From CAWFZT01 sp963820415 (GTDB lineage: Bacteria > Chloroflexota > Anaerolineae > Anaerolineales > Anaerolineaceae): DNA of 64,000 nucleotides. Shown in pieces: positions 8,745 through 18,039 of the stretch (position 1 is the stretch's first letter; each line of letters starts with the position of its first letter). The notes below the pieces were generated by a model that had not been told where the DNA came from, searched no databases, and saw nothing but the letters and a program-made list of their open reading frames with translations. The stretch lies in contig CAWFZT010000009.1 in assembly GCA_963820415.1 (NCBI GenBank), positions 248,001-312,000 of the forward strand, given 5' to 3'. A program made the translations under genes and the position numbers.

Positions 8745-9818
8745 GTGCTGCTCACCTATCCCCAGGAAAGCCTGCTAACCCAGCGTATCGACAACCCGCT
8801 CGTTCCAAGAGCGTCGAAACCGGCCGCCGGCCAGCTTTCCTTGGGCGTGTTGGGGGCGGGGAATTACGCCAGCGCCATTTTTCTACCAGTCATCCGGAAG
8901 GCTGGCGGCATCTCATTAGCCGGTGTTGTATCCGCCTCCGGCCTGAGCGCCCGGCATGCCGCCCAACGTTTTGGCTTCGTTTTCTCCAGCTCATCTGAGC
9001 AAGATATCCTGGAAAACCCCGAGATCAACGTGGTGACCATCTTGACCCGCCATAACAGCCATGCCCGCCTGGCGTTGGCTGCCTTGCGCCTGGGAAAACA
9101 TGTGTACTGCGAAAAGCCCCTGGCTATCCACCCTGAAGAGCTAGCGGAAATTGCTGCTTTCCTGCACAGCGAAGAGCATCCCGTATTGACGGTCGGGTTC
9201 AACCGCCGGTTTGCCCCCATGGCGATCCAGCTTAAAGAGTTCCTGGGCGAACGCAGTGAACCCCTCGTGGCTTATTACCGGGTCAATGCCGGCTATCTAC
9301 CCCTCAACCACTGGCTGCATGCTCCTGAAGTGGGCGGGGGACGGATCATCGGCGAAGGGTGCCATTTTGTGGACTTCCTCACTTTCCTCGTCGGGTCCCC
9401 ACCCATCTCGGTCAGCGCCCAGGCCCTGCCAGACAACGGGCGCTACCAGCAGGATAACGTCGTCCTGACCTTGACCTTTAGCGATGGATCGATCGGTACA
9501 TTACATTATTTGGCCAACGGGGATAAAAGCTTCGCCAAGGAGCGGGTCGAGGTTTTCTGCGGCGGCCAGGCAGCCGCCCTGGATGATTTCCGCACGCTCG
9601 AGCTGGTAAAAAACGGCAGCCGCAAAGTTACCCGTGCCCCGCTGCGCCAGGACAAGGGCCACCGCCGCGCCTGGGAAGTTTTTCTATCTGTTGTCCGCCA
9701 GGGAGGCAAACCACCCATCCCCTACTCCCACCTGCTTGGGGTCACCCAGGCAACCTTTGCCGCTACGTCCGCCCTCAAAGAAGGCCGCCTAGAGCCAGTA
9801 CCAGTGACGATCCCTTAG
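8745..9818 (+). CDS. Bi-domain oxidoreductase, C-terminal Gfo/Idh/MocA half (frameshifted)
   Basis: This half holds the Rossmann motif LGVLGAGNYASAIFLPVI, the conserved VYCEKPLAIHPEEL and GFNRRFAPMA segments, and VGGGRIIGEGCHFVDFLTFL, where His is the expected catalytic or substrate-contacting residue of the Gfo/Idh/MocA family. The frame has no proper start or ribosome site: it continues upstream, in the shifted reading, into the preceding dehydrogenase domain, so the two are one gene of about 720 residues (7648-9818). The stop at 9818 is one base before the ATG of the heparinase-like gene, which indicates one operon. Confidence 0.8.
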   Translation: MLLTYPQESLLTQRIDNPLVPRASKPAAGQLSLGVLGAGNYASAIFLPVIRKAGGISLAGVVSASGLSARHAAQRFGFVFSSSSEQDILENPEINVVTILTRHNSHARLALAALRLGKHVYCEKPLAIHPEELAEIAAFLHSEEHPVLTVGFNRRFAPMAIQLKEFLGERSEPLVAYYRVNAGYLPLNHWLHAPEVGGGRIIGEGCHFVDFLTFLVGSPPISVSAQALPDNGRYQQDNVVLTLTFSDGSIGTLHYLANGDKSFAKERVEVFCGGQAAALDDFRTLELVKNGSRKVTRAPLRQDKGHRRAWEVFLSVVRQGGKPPIPYSHLLGVTQATFAATSALKEGRLEPVPVTIP

Positions 9819-9819
9819 A

Positions 9820-11859
9820 ATGTCCTTTTTAAACCATCCTCTTCTTATCCTGCGGGCCGCCCGGGAGTTGGGCTTCGAGCAGACTTCCCTGAATATACTT
9901 TACCGGCTAGGGTTGAAGAGCGGATATTTTCGAAAAGTCACCCCTGCCCGGTCCATTGATCTGCCTGAAAAGCTTCCTGCCAGGTTCTTTCTTCCAACGC
10001 CGTCCCGTGAAGCCCTAACCGGGTTGCTTGGGGCGTCTGCTCAAGCAGTAGTGGACGAAGCGGATGAGTTGGCTGTTGGCCGGGTGCGCCTGTTCGGCGG
10101 GCCTCCGCTTTCACTGCAATTAGAACCCGGGAGAGACCTGCGCCACTGGACCGCTTACGAAAACCACCAGGTTGCCTGGGGCGTCGAAGACGTAAAGTTC
10201 CTATGGGAACCTGCCCGTTTCGGTTGGGCGTTTTTACTCGGCCGGGCGTATTGCCTGACCGGTTCCGAAGCCTATGCGCAGCTTTTCTGGCAGCTCACCG
10301 AGCGGTTCTTGGAAGGTAACCCGGTTAACCTGGGGCCGAATTGGACCTCCGGGCAGGAAGTGGCGCTGCGCCTGATCGCCCTAACCTTTGCGTTACAGGT
10401 TTTTTCGGATTCAGCTCAAACCACTTTGGAACGGAAGCGCCGTCTCATCCAGGCTGTGGCTGACCACGCAGCCCGTATTCCTCCCACCCTCATTTATGCT
10501 CGCTCGCAGAACAACAATCACCTAGTCAGCGAAGCAGTCGGTCTGTACACTGCAGGTGTCCTGCTGCCTGACCTCCCCGAAGCCGTGCGCTGGCGTGAAC
10601 TGGGCTGGCGCTGGCTCAACCACGCCCTGCAAACCCAAATTTCCGGAGATGGCGCCTACATCCAGCACAGCACCAACTACCACCGTCTGATGCTCCAGGC
10701 AGCCCTCTGGGCGGATTTACTGTGCAGGCAGTCTGGCGAAACTTTTCCGCGACAGACTGTTGAAAAACTGGCGGCTGCTACCCGCTGGTTGCTGGCGCTG
10801 CTCGACCCCCTATCCGGCCAGGCGCCCAACCTGGGCCACAACGACGGCTCTTATATCCTTCCCCTGGCCGCGGGCGGATATGCGGACTACAGGCCGGTGC
10901 TCCAGGCTGCATCCCGTGCCTTTCTCGGCCAATCCTGTTTGACGCCCGGCGCCTGGGATGAGTTGAGTCTGTGGTTGGGGTTGGAAAGCTCTCAGCCAGC
11001 AGTGTCCAACTCTCAGCTAGTAGCTCTCCGATCTGAGTCTTCTGTCGCCAGTCATCAGCCGCCAGTTAATCGATCCGTAACAAGCAACAATCCTCAATCA
11101 GAAATCCTAAATCCTCAATCAACAATCAGAAATTCTCAATCCTGGGCTTACCTGCGGGCAGCGCAGTTCACGAGCCGGCCGGGCCACGCAGACCAGTTGC
11201 ACGTTGATATGTGGTGGCAGGGTCAGAATATCGCCCTGGATGCAGGGACTTTCCAGTACAATGCCGCGCCTCCCTGGGAAAATTCACTGGCTGGCACAAG
11301 TGTCCACAATACGATCACGGTCGATGGCAGGGACCAGATGCAGCGCGCCGGGCATTTCCTTTGGGTAGATTGGGCGCAAGCTTGCTTCTTGACAGAAGAA
11401 GCGCCGAACATCCTGGCAGCCGAACACAGCGGCTACAACCGCCTGGGCATCCTCCACCGCCGCAGGTTGCTTCAAATCGACCCGCTCCGCTGGCAAGTCA
11501 AGGATGACCTGCTGCCTACCAGGCCAGGGCAAAACGTCCACTGCTTCACACTGCACTGGCTTCTACCCGATTGGCCCTGGGAAATGGAAGAATCCAAGAT
11601 CAGTTTATCAGGCCCAAATCGAAAGATAACCCTCGTGGTTACACTTTCCGGAGATAGCCGACAGGTTAAAATGATCGGAGTCCAGCTTATTCGCGGCGGA
11701 AAAGCGATCTCAGGCTCTCCGGAATGCCCGCCAGTGCTGGGCTGGTATTCACCCACCTACGGGGTAAAGCTCCCGGCCCTTTCTTTGCGCTGTTCCTTCG
11801 AGGGAAAAGCTCCTATTATCTTACTAAGTGAATGGATCCTCTCACCTGGCCAATCCTAA
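9820..11859 (+). CDS. Heparinase II/III-like (alginate-lyase-fold) protein
   Basis: A 679-residue protein. Residues 90-390 form an alpha/alpha-toroid with YARSQNNNHLVSEAVGLYTA, SGDGAYIQHSTNYHRLMLQA and NLGHNDGSYI. After residue 440 a beta-sandwich carries GHADQLHVDMWWQGQNIALD and DAGTFQYN, the hallmark H-x-D and DPGT-like signature of Heparinase_II_III. Family members cleave uronic acid polysaccharides by beta-elimination; those encoded inside assembly clusters may trim or act on the nascent polymer. No signal peptide is visible, so a cytosolic role is possible. Residues about 390-445 are low complexity (NPQSEILNPQSTIRNSQS) and look like an insertion of short AATC-rich repeats between the domains. 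Confidence 0.8.
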   Translation: MSFLNHPLLILRAARELGFEQTSLNILYRLGLKSGYFRKVTPARSIDLPEKLPARFFLPTPSREALTGLLGASAQAVVDEADELAVGRVRLFGGPPLSLQLEPGRDLRHWTAYENHQVAWGVEDVKFLWEPARFGWAFLLGRAYCLTGSEAYAQLFWQLTERFLEGNPVNLGPNWTSGQEVALRLIALTFALQVFSDSAQTTLERKRRLIQAVADHAARIPPTLIYARSQNNNHLVSEAVGLYTAGVLLPDLPEAVRWRELGWRWLNHALQTQISGDGAYIQHSTNYHRLMLQAALWADLLCRQSGETFPRQTVEKLAAATRWLLALLDPLSGQAPNLGHNDGSYILPLAAGGYADYRPVLQAASRAFLGQSCLTPGAWDELSLWLGLESSQPAVSNSQLVALRSESSVASHQPPVNRSVTSNNPQSEILNPQSTIRNSQSWAYLRAAQFTSRPGHADQLHVDMWWQGQNIALDAGTFQYNAAPPWENSLAGTSVHNTITVDGRDQMQRAGHFLWVDWAQACFLTEEAPNILAAEHSGYNRLGILHRRRLLQIDPLRWQVKDDLLPTRPGQNVHCFTLHWLLPDWPWEMEESKISLSGPNRKITLVVTLSGDSRQVKMIGVQLIRGGKAISGSPECPPVLGWYSPTYGVKLPALSLRCSFEGKAPIILLSEWILSPGQS

Positions 11860-11886
11860 ACTCCGTAGATAGAGTAAAATCACACC

Positions 11887-13098
11887 ATGCATATTTTGCT
11901 GATTCACCAGGCCTTCGCTACCCTGGACGAAGCCGGAGGGACGCGCCACCACGAGCTGGCCCGCTTCCTGGTAAAACGCGGCCACCAGGTGACCATCATC
12001 GCCAGCCAGGTCAGCTATTTAACCGGCAAAGAAAACGATCCAAAACCAAATCATCCAGCCGAACCGGGCATCACCATCCTGCGCGCGTATACCTATACTG
12101 CTCTACACCGCAGTTTCATCCACCGCATGGCCAGCTTTCTTAGTTTTATGCTTTCCTCTTTTTTTCTGGGTCTGCGTGTACGCAAAGTTGACCTGGTGTG
12201 GGGCACTTCACCGCCGATTTTCCAGGGCATCTCTGCCTGGCTGCTGGCGTGCCTCAAGCGCGCCCCTTTCCTGTTCGAGGTGCGCGACCTCTGGCCGGCT
12301 TTTGCCATCGCAGTAGGTATTTTACGCAATAAAATTCTGATCCGCTCCTCTTTATGGTTAGAAAGTTTCCTCTACCGCCAGGCTGACTGCGTGATGGTCA
12401 ACTCGCCTGGTTACATCGCTCACGTCAGGGGGCACGGCGCCCGCCAGGTCGAGTTGGTCCAGAACGGGGCTGACCCGGATATGTTCAATCCAGCGGTAAA
12501 TGGGGATAGATTCCGCCGTGACCATAATTTACAGGATAAGTTCGTTGTTCTTTACGCCGGCGCGCATGGCATGTCGAACGACCTGGGGGTGGTACTGCAG
12601 GCCGCCAATTTATTGCGCAATGAACCAGCTATCCACCTGGTGCTTATCGGCGACGGGAAAGATAAACCTGCCTTACAGGCCAGGGCTAAAGACATGAATC
12701 TGACCAACCTGGTCTTTGTTCCGCCAGCGCCCAAAGCCGAAATGCCCGCCGTACTGGCAGCGGCCGACGCTTGCATCGCTATTCTAAAACCAATCGAACT
12801 GTATAAAACTACCTATCCCAATAAAGTGTTTGATTACATGGCTGCCGGGAGGCCCGTTGTGCTGGCAATTGATGGTGAAATCCGCCAGGTGCTAGAATCG
12901 GCCGGCGCAGGTATTTTCGTCAAACCTGGCGATCCCCAGGCAATGGCCCAGGCCATCCAATCCCTGGCTTTAGAGCCGCAAAAAGCGCGCCAGATGGGAC
13001 TGGCTGGACGCAGTTATGTGGAAAAACACTTCAGCCGGGCTGAATTAGCCGAAAAACTTGCTTTACTTCTGGAAAAAATGGGAAGGGAAAATGACTGA
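11887..13098 (+). CDS. Glycosyltransferase family 4 (WbuB-like)
   Basis: A 403-residue GT-B enzyme. The N-terminus MHILLIHQAFATLDEAGGTR and LARFLVKRGHQVTIIA matches WbuB-type transferases; the C-terminal Rossmann domain has VVLYAGAHGMSNDLGVVLQA, HLVLIGDGKDKPAL and YKTTYPNKVFDYMAAGRPVV, where the E/K-rich nucleotide-sugar site lies. It would add a sugar (often an N-acetylated one) to a lipid carrier at the cytosolic face. A TAAAAT (11875-11880) six bases before the ATG and no Shine-Dalgarno sequence suggest a leaderless transcript, though the gene also follows the heparinase-like gene closely. Its stop overlaps the start of the response regulator gene by 8 bases. Confidence 0.85.
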   Translation: MHILLIHQAFATLDEAGGTRHHELARFLVKRGHQVTIIASQVSYLTGKENDPKPNHPAEPGITILRAYTYTALHRSFIHRMASFLSFMLSSFFLGLRVRKVDLVWGTSPPIFQGISAWLLACLKRAPFLFEVRDLWPAFAIAVGILRNKILIRSSLWLESFLYRQADCVMVNSPGYIAHVRGHGARQVELVQNGADPDMFNPAVNGDRFRRDHNLQDKFVVLYAGAHGMSNDLGVVLQAANLLRNEPAIHLVLIGDGKDKPALQARAKDMNLTNLVFVPPAPKAEMPAVLAAADACIAILKPIELYKTTYPNKVFDYMAAGRPVVLAIDGEIRQVLESAGAGIFVKPGDPQAMAQAIQSLALEPQKARQMGLAGRSYVEKHFSRAELAEKLALLLEKMGREND

Positions 13099-13802
13099 GA
13101 AAATACTGGTGGTTGAAGATGAGCTGACTTTGCAGGAGACCCTGGCCTACAACCTGAAGCGCCAGGGGTATGAAGTAGAAACCAGTGGAAACGGTTTGCA
13201 GGCATTGGAGCTTGCCCGGCGCGACCATCCCGATTTAATTCTACTGGACATCATGTTGCCGGGCATGGACGGTTTTGAAGTCTGCCGGGTGCTGCGCCAG
13301 GAAATGACGACCCCGATCCTGATGCTGACAGCCAGGGACGATGAGATCGACCGCGTGGTGGGCCTGGAGGTTGGCGCGGACGATTATCTCACCAAACCCT
13401 TCAGCATGCGTGAGCTGATGGCACGCGTGAAGGCATTACTACGCCGCGTACGTTTGATCCGCCAGGAAATCGGGCTTTCCAACGCCGCCCTTGCCGAATC
13501 TGAACTCATAGGTTTTTGACGACCTGACCATCAATGTCTCTCGCCGTGAAGTGGTCCTGAAAGATGTGGCCTTGAGCTTAAAGCCGCAAGAATATGAACT
13601 GATGCTTTACCTGGCCCAACACCGCGGCCGGGCGCTTTCCCGCGAGGCCATTCTCGAAAATGTATGGGGCTGGGAATACACCGGCGACAGCCGCACGGTA
13701 GACGTTCATGTACGCTGGCTGCGCGAAAAGATCGAAATCGATCCTGCCAATCCCCGCCGCATCGTGACGGTACGCGGGGTTGGCTACCGTTTTGAAGGGT
13801 GA
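13091..13802 (+). CDS. phoB: PhoB-type OmpR-family response regulator (frameshifted)
   Basis: The receiver domain (residues 1-125) has the phospho-acceptor DLILLDIMLPGMDGFEV, ILMLTARDDE and YLTKPFSMRE. A winged-helix Trans_reg_C domain follows (LKPQEYELMLYLAQHRGRAL, TVDVHVRWLREKIE, VTVRGVGYRFEG). The two are in different frames. After IGF the run of five T at 13513-13517 causes a TGA; with four T the frame reads IGFDDLTINVSRREVVLKDV and the protein is a normal 236 or so residues. The ATG at 13091 has GGAAGGG before it and overlaps the GT4 gene. The following histidine kinase and pst genes identify it as the phosphate regulator. Confidence 0.8.
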
Positions 13803-13806
13803 TCCA

Positions 13807-15561
13807 ATGAGGGTCAATTTCCGCTGGCGTGTGGCGATTACCTATGTTGGCCTGCTGATCTTTGCTATGGGGGGTCTGGGGTGGTTCCTTTCCAATTATT
13901 TTTACCAGAGCTACCTGGAAACGGTGCGCTCCCAACTTTTTTCAGAAGCCCGACTGCTGGCCAACCAGGCCACTCCTCTTTTACAGGAAAATCCTCCTTA
14001 CACCCAGCTCACCCGGCTTGCGACCAGTGAAGCCAGCCAGTTGAACGAACGTGTCACCCTGATATTACCGGATGGCAAGGTAATTTATGATTCGGTCGCC
14101 GATCCGGCCCAGATGGAAAACCACTTGAACCGCCCGGAAGTGCAGAAAGCCCTCCAGGGGCAGGCAGATTCGGAAATCCGTCAGAGCGATACGTTGAAAA
14201 TTCGCGAATTATATGCAGCAACTCCAATTCTATCGGGCAGCCAGGTGATCGGGATTTCTCGACTGGCAGTCTCTTTGCAACAAATTGACGACCGTATGGC
14301 GGTAATCCGGCAAACCATTCTGGCTGCCGTGTCTGCCGCCATTATTTTGGCCATCTTGTTGGCGCTGGCGCTCAGTAGCTACACCACCTATCCTCTCAGG
14401 CAGCTTACGAAATATGTGGTTCGCCTTGGGCGAGGTGAAAAAGCATTGTCTATATTCGGTACGCGCAACGATGAGATCGGCCAGCTCGAGCAGGCATTCA
14501 CCGAAATGTCTTCTCAACTTAAGACCCAAATCGATGAGTTGCAGAAAGAACGCGGTACTTTGACCGCTGTGCTCGCCAATATGACTGACGGGATTTTAAT
14601 TGTCGACCAGCCAGGCAACGTGCAGCTTATCAACCTCGCTGCCCAGCGTATGTTTAAGGTCAATGAAACCGAAGCGCTTGGCCATTCGCTGATCGAAGTT
14701 GTACGCAACCACCAGGTAGCCGGGTTATGGCGAAAAAGCCAGGCGACCGGCGAGCAGCAAACCACCATCCTTGAAACCAGCCCCGACCGGCTGCTTGTGC
14801 AAGGAATCGCCACCCCGCTGCAGCAGAGCCTGCCAGGCAGCAGCCTGCTCGTATTCCAGGACCTGACCCGTATGCGCCGGCTTGAAATGGTGCGGCGTGA
14901 TTTTGTCAGCAACGTGTCGCACGAGCTGCGCACCCCGCTGGCCTCGTTAAAAGCCTTGACAGAAACCCTGATGGAAGGCGCCCTGGAAGACCCCCCGGCA
15001 GCCCGGCGCTTTCTCACCCGTATGGAAGGTGAGATTGACAACCTGACTCAAATGGTACAGGAGCTGCTCGAGCTTTCTCGGATCGAGTCCGGTAAAGTTC
15101 CCCTCGAACGCCGGTCGATCACCCCACTGGAACTGCTTACGCCGGCGGTCGAGCGCATGCAGTTGCAGGCCGAACGCGCTGGTTTAGACATCGCCCTGGA
15201 GTGCCAGGCTGATCTTCCGCCAGTCAGCGCCGATCCCACCCGTATAGAACAAGTTTTAGTGAACTTGCTGCATAACGCAATCAAATTTACTCCGCCAGGC
15301 GGAAAGATCACCGTTTCTGCCTACCACGAAGGCGCCAGTGTAATTATTTTTGTCAAAGATACCGGGGTGGGAATTTCCCCGGATGCGCTGCCGCGCATCT
15401 TCGAACGTTTTTACAAGGCAGACCGGGCGCGCTCGGGCGGCGGGACCGGGTTAGGGTTATCCATTGCACGCCACCTGGTGGAAGCCCATGGCGGGCGGAT
15501 CTGGGCGGAAAGTATGGTCAGCCAGGGCAGCACGTTTTACTTCTCGATTCCGCTGGCTTAG
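13807..15561 (+). CDS. phoR: PhoR-type sensor histidine kinase
   Basis: A 584-residue membrane kinase. A membrane segment at about residues 6-28, an extracytoplasmic sensor region, a second membrane segment near 170-195 (AAVSAAIILAILLALAL), a HAMP linker, then a PAS domain (GTLTAVLANMTDGILIVDQP). The kinase core has the H box FVSNVSHELRTPLASLKAL, N box LLHNAIKFTPPGG, G1 DTGVGISPDALPRIFERFYK and G2 GGTGLGLSIARHLVEAHGG. It would autophosphorylate and signal to the adjacent PhoB-like regulator when phosphate is low. ATG at 13807 is chosen 4 bases after the regulator stop; a start at 13780 would lie inside that gene. Confidence 0.88.
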   Translation: MRVNFRWRVAITYVGLLIFAMGGLGWFLSNYFYQSYLETVRSQLFSEARLLANQATPLLQENPPYTQLTRLATSEASQLNERVTLILPDGKVIYDSVADPAQMENHLNRPEVQKALQGQADSEIRQSDTLKIRELYAATPILSGSQVIGISRLAVSLQQIDDRMAVIRQTILAAVSAAIILAILLALALSSYTTYPLRQLTKYVVRLGRGEKALSIFGTRNDEIGQLEQAFTEMSSQLKTQIDELQKERGTLTAVLANMTDGILIVDQPGNVQLINLAAQRMFKVNETEALGHSLIEVVRNHQVAGLWRKSQATGEQQTTILETSPDRLLVQGIATPLQQSLPGSSLLVFQDLTRMRRLEMVRRDFVSNVSHELRTPLASLKALTETLMEGALEDPPAARRFLTRMEGEIDNLTQMVQELLELSRIESGKVPLERRSITPLELLTPAVERMQLQAERAGLDIALECQADLPPVSADPTRIEQVLVNLLHNAIKFTPPGGKITVSAYHEGASVIIFVKDTGVGISPDALPRIFERFYKADRARSGGGTGLGLSIARHLVEAHGGRIWAESMVSQGSTFYFSIPLA

Positions 15562-15612
15562 TTGGTAGCACGAGAGAAAGACAACGCATTCTTAATCGAA
15601 CCATAACCCCAG

Positions 15613-15667
15613 TTTACCAAACGTTAACATCCCCTTCCCACGCAGTTAAACTCCGTTTGTTATCATG
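15613..15667 (+). promoter_or_regulatory. Putative Pho box array: five 11-bp units starting with TT
   Basis: Five consecutive 11-base units begin with TT: TTTACCAAACG, TTAACATCCCC, TTCCCACGCAG, TTAAACTCCGT and TTGTTATCATG (15613, 15624, 15635, 15646, 15657). PhoB/PhoP proteins bind direct repeats of 11-bp spacing with a TTnAnA-type core, so this fits a site for the regulator encoded just upstream. A possible -10 (TATCAT, 15661-15666) lies in the last unit, with the repeats where a -35 box would be, as in activator-dependent promoters. The pstS start is at 15703. Confidence 0.5.
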
Positions 15668-15702
15668 ACACTGATAAAAAATCAAATCAAACGGAGAAGA
15701 AA

Positions 15703-16935
15703 ATGTTTCAAAAATTTTACAAAGTCCTGGTTGTCCTTATCCTGGCAGCCGTAACCATAAGTGCATGCACCCCCGTCTCTGCTGCCACCCCACAAACGGT
15801 CGAAGTCACGCGCATCGTTGCCGGCACTCCCGAAATCATCGAGATCACCTCAACTGCCGCTCCTACCCAAACCCCCCAACCCATTGCACCGACCTCCCTT
15901 CCTGCCGGCTCGATCCAGATTAATGCCGCCGGTGCCACTTTCCCCCTGCCCCTTTACACTCAATGGACCTATGCCTACCAATATGTGGATCCTTCAGTAG
16001 CCATTAACTATCAGGGCATCGGCTCCGGCGGTGGAAAGAAAGCTATCATCGATGGCACGGTCGATTTCGCTGGTTCAGACTCATTCCTGCTCGACACTGA
16101 ATATGCTGCCGGTAAAGACCTGCAGATGTATCCCATCGTTGCCAGCGCAGTCGTGCCGATCTACAACATCAAGTGGAATATCGACGCTAAGGCCACTCCT
16201 GCCCCGGTGATTGCCCCAATGGTATTGGACCGCAATACCCTGGTGGGTATCTATAACGGCACAATCACTATGTGGAATGATCCGGCCATCGTCGCTCTCA
16301 ATCCTGATCTGAAGGTCTTCCTTCCGGCTGCCAAGATTACCGTCGTGCATCGCTCCGATGGCTCGGGCACGACCGAAATCTTCACCAAAGCTTTGACTTC
16401 CTTCAGCCCAGACTGGAAAGCCGGCGGGGCTTCAGCCGTGCAGTGGCCGGTGGATAAACTCGGTAACGGCGTCGGCGCCAAGGGTAACCCTGGCGTGGCT
16501 GGCGCAGTGCTCAACTCACCCAACTCAATCGGTTACGTTGAAATCTCCTACGCCATTTCAAACAGTATCCCCTTCGTCAAAATGGTCAATAAGGCCGGCA
16601 AAACTGTGGTTGCCAACGCCGCCAGCCTGGCCTCCGCCATGAACGATTTCGCCAATAGCTTCTCAGACAAACTGACCAACACCATCGTCGATGCTCCTGG
16701 GATTGCCTCCTGGCCCATCGCAGGTTATACCTACCTGATCCTGCATACTACCAGCATGACCGACTGCGTCAAAGCACAAAAAATTCTCGAATATATCCGT
16801 TGGACGCTGACTGACCCGACTGCAGCTAAACAGGCTTCCGCCCTGGGTTATTCGGTCCTGCCCGCCGATGTACAGAAACTTGTCCTTGCCAAGCTTGCCG
16901 CAGTGACCTGCAACGGCAACCCGATGATGAAGTAA
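15703..16935 (+). CDS. pstS: Phosphate ABC transporter substrate-binding lipoprotein PstS
   Basis: A 410-residue secreted lipoprotein: signal peptide with lipobox TISAC (Cys22), a Thr/Pro-rich linker (residues 25-60), then a PBP-like domain. Phosphate-site motifs are INAAGATFPLPLYTQW, GIGSGGGKKAIIDGTVDFAG and HRSDGSGTTEIFTKAL. It binds phosphate outside the membrane and delivers it to PstCA. The ribosome site ACGGAGAA lies 6-8 bases before the ATG. It is the first gene of pstSCAB-phoU, preceded by the Pho-box-like array, and is separated from pstC by a strong hairpin. Confidence 0.93.
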   Translation: MFQKFYKVLVVLILAAVTISACTPVSAATPQTVEVTRIVAGTPEIIEITSTAAPTQTPQPIAPTSLPAGSIQINAAGATFPLPLYTQWTYAYQYVDPSVAINYQGIGSGGGKKAIIDGTVDFAGSDSFLLDTEYAAGKDLQMYPIVASAVVPIYNIKWNIDAKATPAPVIAPMVLDRNTLVGIYNGTITMWNDPAIVALNPDLKVFLPAAKITVVHRSDGSGTTEIFTKALTSFSPDWKAGGASAVQWPVDKLGNGVGAKGNPGVAGAVLNSPNSIGYVEISYAISNSIPFVKMVNKAGKTVVANAASLASAMNDFANSFSDKLTNTIVDAPGIASWPIAGYTYLILHTTSMTDCVKAQKILEYIRWTLTDPTAAKQASALGYSVLPADVQKLVLAKLAAVTCNGNPMMK

Positions 16936-16958
16936 TTTTTTGAAGCGCAGGTTGCCCC

Positions 16959-16997
16959 AGATGGGCGCAGATATAGATCTAGAATCTGCGCCCATCT
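16959..16997 (+). terminator. 14-bp intercistronic stem-loop after pstS
   Basis: AGATGGGCGCAGAT (16959-16972) pairs perfectly with ATCTGCGCCCATCT (16984-16997) across an 11-base loop. No T-run follows, so it is not a classical intrinsic terminator. It probably protects the 3' end of pstS mRNA or lets only part of transcription reach pstC, giving more binding protein than permease. Confidence 0.7.
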
Positions 16998-17031
16998 GCG
17001 CGTTCACTGTAGCGAATTAGAAGACTGATTT

Positions 17032-18039
17032 ATGCAAAAGTTAAGCAAGTTCTCCCCTTCGAGATCAAGGAGTGCCCGCCTTTCGCGTATCCTTCGCCAC
17101 GGAGATCGCCCCTGGCAGGCGCTGATCATCAGCATGTCTGTGTTGGTGCTGGTACTCGCGCTGGCAATCGGTTGGATGCTCTGGCAGCAATCCGCAAATG
17201 CGCGTGCCCTGTTTGGCTGGAAGTTCATCCAGCCTTCACTATCGGGCAATTGGGACCCGGTAAACAACAATTTCGATAGCTGGGCTTTCATTTACGGTAC
17301 CCTTCTAACCTCGCTGGTCGCCATAGTGATTGCTTTACCGATCAGCCTGGGAATCGCCATTTACCTGGCCGAGCTCTGTCCAGTCTGGTTGCGCACTCCT
17401 TTGGGTCTGTTAGTCGAATTGCTGGCAGCCATACCCAGTGTAATCTATGGATTGTGGGGAATTTTTGTGTTTTTACCATTGGTAGTGTCACCTTTAGGAA
17501 ATTTCCTCGGAAATTCACTGGGCATGCTGCCCATCCTCAACTTGTTTCTTTCTGGCCCGATCCCGATCAGCGGGGCCAGCCGTCTGGCCGCATCCCTGAT
17601 CCTGACCATCATGATTACGCCCACTATCTCGGCAGTTACCCGGGATGTCTTTCTGGCTATCCCCAGTTCCCAGCGCGAGGCTTCCCTGGCGCTGGGCGCG
17701 ACCCAATGGGAGACAATCGGTAAAGTTTTGATCCCTTACGGCTTATCCGGCATTCTAGGAGCTGTGATTTTAGGCCTGGGACGCGCCCTCGGTGAGACGA
17801 TGGCGGTCACCATGGTGATCGGCAACAGCATTGAAGGGACGCTTTCTTTATTAAAGCCTGGTTACACCATGGCCAGCATCATCGCCAACGAGTTTGCCGA
17901 AGCGGTAAGTCCTTTGCATTCCCAGGTGCTGGTTGAAGTGGGTTTGATCTTGTTCGTCATGACCTTGCTGCTCAATATTATCGCGCGCTTACTGGTGTGG
18001 CGAGTAGCCAGGAAAACACCTTCGGAGGCACGTGCATGA
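17032..18039 (+). CDS. pstC: Phosphate ABC transporter permease PstC
   Basis: A 335-residue permease with six main membrane segments, including WQALIISMSVLVLVLALAIG near residue 30 and AAIPSVIYGLWGIFVFLPLV. The EAA loop that meets the ATPase reads REASLALGATQWETIGKVLI, followed by GRALGETMAVTMVIGNS, both typical of PstC. With PstA it forms the phosphate channel in the cytoplasmic membrane. The stop codon overlaps the pstA ATG (ATGA). An extended N-terminus of about 25 basic residues precedes the first membrane helix. Confidence 0.92.
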   Translation: MQKLSKFSPSRSRSARLSRILRHGDRPWQALIISMSVLVLVLALAIGWMLWQQSANARALFGWKFIQPSLSGNWDPVNNNFDSWAFIYGTLLTSLVAIVIALPISLGIAIYLAELCPVWLRTPLGLLVELLAAIPSVIYGLWGIFVFLPLVVSPLGNFLGNSLGMLPILNLFLSGPIPISGASRLAASLILTIMITPTISAVTRDVFLAIPSSQREASLALGATQWETIGKVLIPYGLSGILGAVILGLGRALGETMAVTMVIGNSIEGTLSLLKPGYTMASIIANEFAEAVSPLHSQVLVEVGLILFVMTLLLNIIARLLVWRVARKTPSEARA

